From positions 1-64,000 of the forward strand of contig JAWLBB010000003.1 of the NCBI GenBank assembly GCA_041395105.1: DNA of 64,000 bases, given 5' to 3'. The position numbers were made by a program, and so were the translations under genes. The notes beneath the pieces were generated by a model. It did no database searches. It was not told where the DNA came from and saw only the letters and a list, made by a program, of their open reading frames with translations. Source of the stretch: Opitutaceae bacterium (GTDB taxonomy: Bacteria > Verrucomicrobiota > Verrucomicrobiia > Opitutales > Opitutaceae). Each line of letters opens with the position of its first letter. Within the stretch, counting starts at the first letter, position 1. Shown in pieces: positions 60,462-64,000 of this stretch.

Positions 60462-60641
60462 CGGAACAACATTTGCAGAAGTATTGGAGTATTGTCAATG
60501 AAGGTCGATGGTGGGCCGCTAATCAGGCTCGGGTTGGTTTAAACTCGAAGGTAACCCTTCGACGGGCTCAGGGCTGGCGAAAGAAGGAACGAAGGCCTCC
60601 GGCTCGGAGAGGCGCGACTTTCGGTGGCTTGTAAGGACATA

Positions 60642-60905
60642 GGGGTCAGGCAACAAATATCAAGAATGGTGCTGGGTGCACATCGACCGAGGCTTCGAGC
60701 GAGGCAAGGGCCTGGTGCTTGTGGGAGGGGATTGACTACGAAGAAGGTACCTCTTCGGGGGGCCCAGGGCAGTGGAAGGAAAGGTAAGGGGCGCTGAAGG
60801 TTGGAAGACGGGAGATGAATGCTTTGGCGGCGTGGCCCGAGGGCCAGCCCTACGGGAGAGGGTGGGGGAGGAGTAAGGGGTCAGGCTTTGTGGATTGTAG
60901 TTGAA
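60642..60905. repeat. Two element ends in a gene-free stretch
   Basis: AGGGGTCAGGCAACAAATAT (60642) and AAGGGGTCAGGCTTTGTGGA (60875) are left ends of the GGGGTCA elements; the second is family A. No right ends or coding frames were found between 60462 and 60951. Confidence 0.5.
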
Positions 60906-60951
60906 CGGCATTGTCGCCCGGTTCTCGACCCCAGCGAGGCCGGCTTCAGGC

Positions 60952-61170
60952 TCAACCGGCGAATTGGCTGCGATGGATCTCGAGGAATGCGGGGTCGGGG
61001 AGAAACCGTTCTGGCAACTGAATCTTCGTTCCCTCGAAATGTTTGAAGTTTTCCCGAACGGTGCTGTTGGTGAAGTGGTCCCGGATCGTCTTGGAGACGA
61101 CGAGCCGTAGATCAGAGTCCAGGGTGATCAAATGGCGATCAAAGGTTGCCCTTGTGGGGCTGTTGCCCAA
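60952..61170 (-). pseudogene. C-terminal fragment of an HNH-type endonuclease
   Basis: TFDRHLITLDSDLRLVVSKT, then FKHFEGTKIQLPERFLPDPA and FLEIHRSQFAG match the end of HNH nucleases that follow the C-x-x-CH-x-x-FD-x-GLI motif and finish with G-x-x-I-x-LP...P...L-x-x-HR. The zinc-binding and catalytic half is absent upstream. Confidence 0.5.
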
Positions 61171-61457
61171 ATCATGATAGGTCCACCCTCACGGATTCTT
61201 CGGGCGGCGGCCCGGCCTCCGGCTCAGAAGAGCCTATGGATCGGAGAGGAGGACCGCCCTCCATCATGTCCCGTTCTTTGAGATGGAGGGTCGTGCTTCC
61301 GGCTTCGTGGGACTACGCCGGGACAAGCCTGCGCGACCGCGTTTGGGCAACAGCCCCTCAAAGCCTGACCCTTTCTCTTTCTCCCGGATTCCCCTCGTGT
61401 CCTCTTCGGAGTCTCCGATTCCCAGTGGTCGGACACGCATGATCTGACGGGTTGGGC

Positions 61458-61521
61458 AGGAGAGGATTACGCCTCGATTCTTGTCCAGACCGGCTCTGGA
61501 TCGAGGCATAAAGCCTCTCCT
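61458..61521. repeat. REP-type hairpin
   Basis: AGGAGAGGATTACGCCTCGAT and ATCGAGGCATAAAGCCTCTCC (one longer word split here as ATCGAGGCATAAAGC, CTCTCCT) form a long imperfect inverted repeat of the GTAGGAG-x-GGCTTTA-x-GCC-x-CGAT class found widely between bacterial genes. Confidence 0.6.
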
Positions 61522-61565
61522 ACACCCTCTTGTGGATACCTGATACCCATCAGTTAATCAGTCTC

Positions 61566-63905
61566 TTAGCTGGTGGGGAAGCCTTCGGGCCAAGGTTGGC
61601 CTTCGGGCGGACGCCAGAGAATGTTGGTGTCGATGCTGGGTTTGTGGTGACGGTATTTCTTCATCAGGCGGATCTTCTGCCGCACGTGCCGGCCGAGATT
61701 CTTACCGTAGATGAAGGTGGTTTCGCCGGTATCGGAAACGACCATGAACTCGGTGGGGGAGTTTTCGAAGTGATCGAGGAAGCCCGTGGCATTCTCGATT
61801 TCCTGGTCGATGGAGGCTTGGAGGAACTTCTCGTATTTCCTCTTTTGGGCGACGGACTTGCTTTCGATGTATCCGTAGACACCGGAGCACCACGCGACGA
61901 CGGTGCGCAGGGTGATGGCCCAGTGGCGGTAGGCGCGAAGACGATCGCGGAGATCGCTGAAGACGGCGGTGGCCTGGGTGTCGTCGGCACATTTGGCGAG
62001 GACGGCGGCGACGTGTCTTTCGGCTCTGGCGATACGGGGGAGCAGTTTCTTGTCGAAGCGTGGCACCATCTTGTCGGCGGAAGCGCGGGGGATGAGGTCG
62101 AAGAGCACGTCTTTGCCGAGGTCGTTTATGCCGGGGTTGTTGTGCTGGAAGCATCCGTGGCGTTCGTAGTAGCGGCGTTCGGCGGCGGGGATGGCTTCGA
62201 TATCGGGAACGATCGGGCGATCCCAAGTGCGTTGCCAGCACCAGCCGAAGCCGCAGAAGAGGGGCACGACCGGTTGCCAGGCGACGGCGTCTTCGAAGAG
62301 TTCCCAGGCCTTGGCGAGAGCCGGACCGTGGCTGTCACCGGCAAAACGGTTTGCGGTGGCGGCGAGGACCTCGTCAATGGACAGTTCGGGGGTGAATTGA
62401 GCGGCGCGGATCGCCGCGGTATTCGGCCAGTAGGGGGCGGCGGTGGTGTTGGCGAGGCCTCCCATGGCACTGACCATACCGACGCCGATGCGTTTGAGCT
62501 GGGTGAGTCGTGCGTGGAGCATGCGTGGCCAGGGAATGCCGATGAGGGGTTCCTGGTTCCAGACGGGTCCGGGGGCGTAAGTGAGGATCGGTTCGACGCC
62601 CTGGGCGCGTTCCTTGGCGAGTTCGGCTTTCTCACGCTCGTCGATCTGGCAATGGAACATGCCGCCGGCGACTCCTTGTTGATCCGGATAGTTGGGGTGG
62701 CTGTAGGGGAGGGAATAACCCCGGGCGAGGAGCGAGGGGCCTTCCCAGTGGATGCCGCGACCAAGTTCGGATTTGAGGTGGTCGTGCTCCACCTTGAAGG
62801 GCTCGATGCGCAGGCTGAGTTTGAAGTCGGGATTCACTTCGCCGGCGGCGTCGCGGAGATTGCGGAGGAATCTGCCGATGCTTTTTCCCGAAGCTTCGGC
62901 GATCTTGTCGTGGCTGCGCCATTCGCGGATCATATAAGGTCCGCCGTTGCGACCGATGTAGAGGGAGGCGGAGTGTTCGAATCCGCCGCCGCTGTCATTG
63001 GTCCAGATGGACATGGCATCGAGATCGGGCACGGCATCCATCAGGGCCTTGATGGCGAGGCGGAAGTGGTGTTTGGTGACGGGGTGGTCTTGCGCCATGG
63101 TGTAGCGCGGCAAACGGGAGCGGAAGGGGTGATCGATACGCGCACCGCGGAGGGTAGGGTAACGTTGGAAGAAACGTTCGGGCAGGCTGCGTGGCTCGTA
63201 GAGGCAGACGCTGGGCTTGAGGCCGAATTTGCGACCGAGGGCCGAGAGACTCTGCAGACGTTCGAGGTTGGCGTCGAGGTATTGGGCCGGCCAGATGCCA
63301 CGGGTGAGCGGGGTGTCGATGAAATGATTGAAGCCGGGACAATAGGTGTAGAATTGGGAGTAATATTCGCCGGGCACGGAGTCTTCGTAGGGGAAGCTGG
63401 AGTGGAGGCTGTTGACCTCAATGTGAGTGAAGCCGGATTCAGCGAGCGTGGCGGCGTATTGCTCGGGGCAGAACTTTCGGTTGGTGCGCCAGTATTGGGC
63501 GAAGGAGCCGTCCCAGATGGGGCGATTCATGCTGAAGCTGCGTTCGATGAGCAAACCCCGGGCGAGTTTTTCCCGAGTCGTGCCGGTGAGGCCGTGGGAA
63601 AGCAGGCGCACGGCGGCGTAGAGCCCGGAACCTTCGCTGGCGATGACTTCTCCGGTGCCGTCTTCGGCGATGCGCAGCCACATCCAGTTGGCGGTGTCCC
63701 TGGCGGCTTTTTGCGCGGCGGGAACCCAGCCTCGGGAGGCCAGGGCGACATTGACGCCTTTTCCGGGCCGGGGGGATTTTTCGGCCGGCGCACCGGTGAA
63801 TTGGGCGAGTTCATCGGCCGCGGTTTTTTCCACCGGGGAAAACTTCGAGGCGTAGGTGATCCCCTTGATCCGGAGGGAGGACTGAAGAGAGGTGGCGTTG
63901 CTCAT
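61566..63905 (-). CDS. Large glycosidase-like protein (GH20/GH67-type N-domain plus TIM barrel)
   Basis: 779 residues from the ATG at 63905; the ATG at 63923 gives 785, and neither has a ribosome site. Residues about 15-115 resemble the alpha/beta N-domain of GH20/GH67/GH84 enzymes, ending TGEVIASEGSGLYAAVRLLS. A TIM-barrel-like central part follows (GFTHIEVNSLHSSFPYE, FGLKPSVCLYEPRSLPERF, PDLDAMSIWTNDSGGGFEHS, KLSLRIEPFKVEH). The C-terminal 250 residues are alpha-helical. No signal peptide is visible. Asp and Glu in the barrel are plausible catalytic residues, but I cannot place it in one GH family. It acts in the same carbohydrate theme as the 13-33 kb genes. Confidence 0.6.
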   Translation of the reverse strand: MSNATSLQSSLRIKGITYASKFSPVEKTAADELAQFTGAPAEKSPRPGKGVNVALASRGWVPAAQKAARDTANWMWLRIAEDGTGEVIASEGSGLYAAVRLLSHGLTGTTREKLARGLLIERSFSMNRPIWDGSFAQYWRTNRKFCPEQYAATLAESGFTHIEVNSLHSSFPYEDSVPGEYYSQFYTYCPGFNHFIDTPLTRGIWPAQYLDANLERLQSLSALGRKFGLKPSVCLYEPRSLPERFFQRYPTLRGARIDHPFRSRLPRYTMAQDHPVTKHHFRLAIKALMDAVPDLDAMSIWTNDSGGGFEHSASLYIGRNGGPYMIREWRSHDKIAEASGKSIGRFLRNLRDAAGEVNPDFKLSLRIEPFKVEHDHLKSELGRGIHWEGPSLLARGYSLPYSHPNYPDQQGVAGGMFHCQIDEREKAELAKERAQGVEPILTYAPGPVWNQEPLIGIPWPRMLHARLTQLKRIGVGMVSAMGGLANTTAAPYWPNTAAIRAAQFTPELSIDEVLAATANRFAGDSHGPALAKAWELFEDAVAWQPVVPLFCGFGWCWQRTWDRPIVPDIEAIPAAERRYYERHGCFQHNNPGINDLGKDVLFDLIPRASADKMVPRFDKKLLPRIARAERHVAAVLAKCADDTQATAVFSDLRDRLRAYRHWAITLRTVVAWCSGVYGYIESKSVAQKRKYEKFLQASIDQEIENATGFLDHFENSPTEFMVVSDTGETTFIYGKNLGRHVRQKIRLMKKYRHHKPSIDTNILWRPPEGQPWPEGFPTS

Positions 63906-64000
63906 GAGAATAGGGAAAGTCATAAGGAGAAGGGAGACGGAGCGGGAAAGACAAGCAAAGGCGTCTTCAAGCGGTCCGACTATTCATGATTCCGCAAGGG
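63906..64000. other. Window end, upstream of the glycosidase-like gene
   Basis: 95 bases with no gene; expected to hold the promoter of the minus-strand gene. Confidence 0.3.

Noticed and set aside
61530..63989. 819-codon plus-strand open frame
   Set aside because: Antisense of the glycosidase-like gene; low-complexity Gly/Val/Glu composition and no recognisable motif.

Overview
High-GC bacterial DNA that most resembles a polysaccharide-degrading member of the Verrucomicrobiota (Opitutae-like). This is inference from gene content: secreted glycosidases and carbohydrate esterases, sodium/solute symport, a C-terminal DPDEDGIPN calcium-binding module typical of secreted proteins of that phylum, an ECF sigma/anti-sigma cluster, and very many short intergenic repeats. 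No rRNA, tRNA or CRISPR array was seen.

Layout. 1-3.5 kb: the 3' part of a giant secreted parallel beta-helix protein, then a MITE, a long inverted repeat and a GH16 scrap. 3.5-5.9 kb: ECF sigma factor, two exported proteins and a zinc-finger anti-sigma factor. 6.4-11.3 kb: an alpha/beta hydrolase, small membrane proteins (DUF1772, DUF4345), an NmrA-like oxidoreductase and an AraC regulator. 11.3-13.4 kb: decayed genes (TIM-barrel tail, FGE/sialidase fusion with frameshift, short DUF4386 gene). 13.4-33.6 kb: carbohydrate region with three paralogous beta-propeller proteins, a GATase-like secreted protein, an SSS symporter, a lipase-fold hydrolase, a BD-FAE-type esterase and a GH95-CE6-GH51 operon ending in a broken feruloyl-esterase-like gene. 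33.6-34.2 kb: a RAYT transposase remnant between inverted element ends. 34.4-37.4 kb: phospholipid genes (small EamA/SMR transporter, CDP-alcohol phosphatidyltransferase, CdsA, PlsC). 37.4-45.5 kb: VapBC and HigBA set between homologous repeat blocks, a MarR regulator, a truncated Mrr-like nuclease, a frameshifted AGE epimerase and an AAA/DUF4143 ATPase. 45.5-48.5 kb: a 983-residue solenoid lipoprotein.

49-60.5 kb is a defence island. Its centre is one tightly packed minus-strand transcription unit: HsdM-tail/HsdS fusion, SIR2, HerA, an HsdR/HsdS deletion chimera, a PAZ-less catalytically dead Argonaute, and a second SIR2. Junctions are 4-nt ATGA-type overlaps or gaps of 3-7 nt. Two recognised abortive-infection logics (SIR2-HerA and SIR2-pAgo) therefore share one operon built into the wreck of type I restriction genes. 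An HNH endonuclease, a NERD protein and a VapBC pair follow. The window ends in a large glycosidase-like protein on the minus strand.

A second theme is mobile-element wear. At least four families of short elements all end in GGGGTCA or a close variant, and several sit exactly at the breakpoints of truncated genes. A decayed RAYT-like transposase in the window is a plausible relative of their mobiliser.
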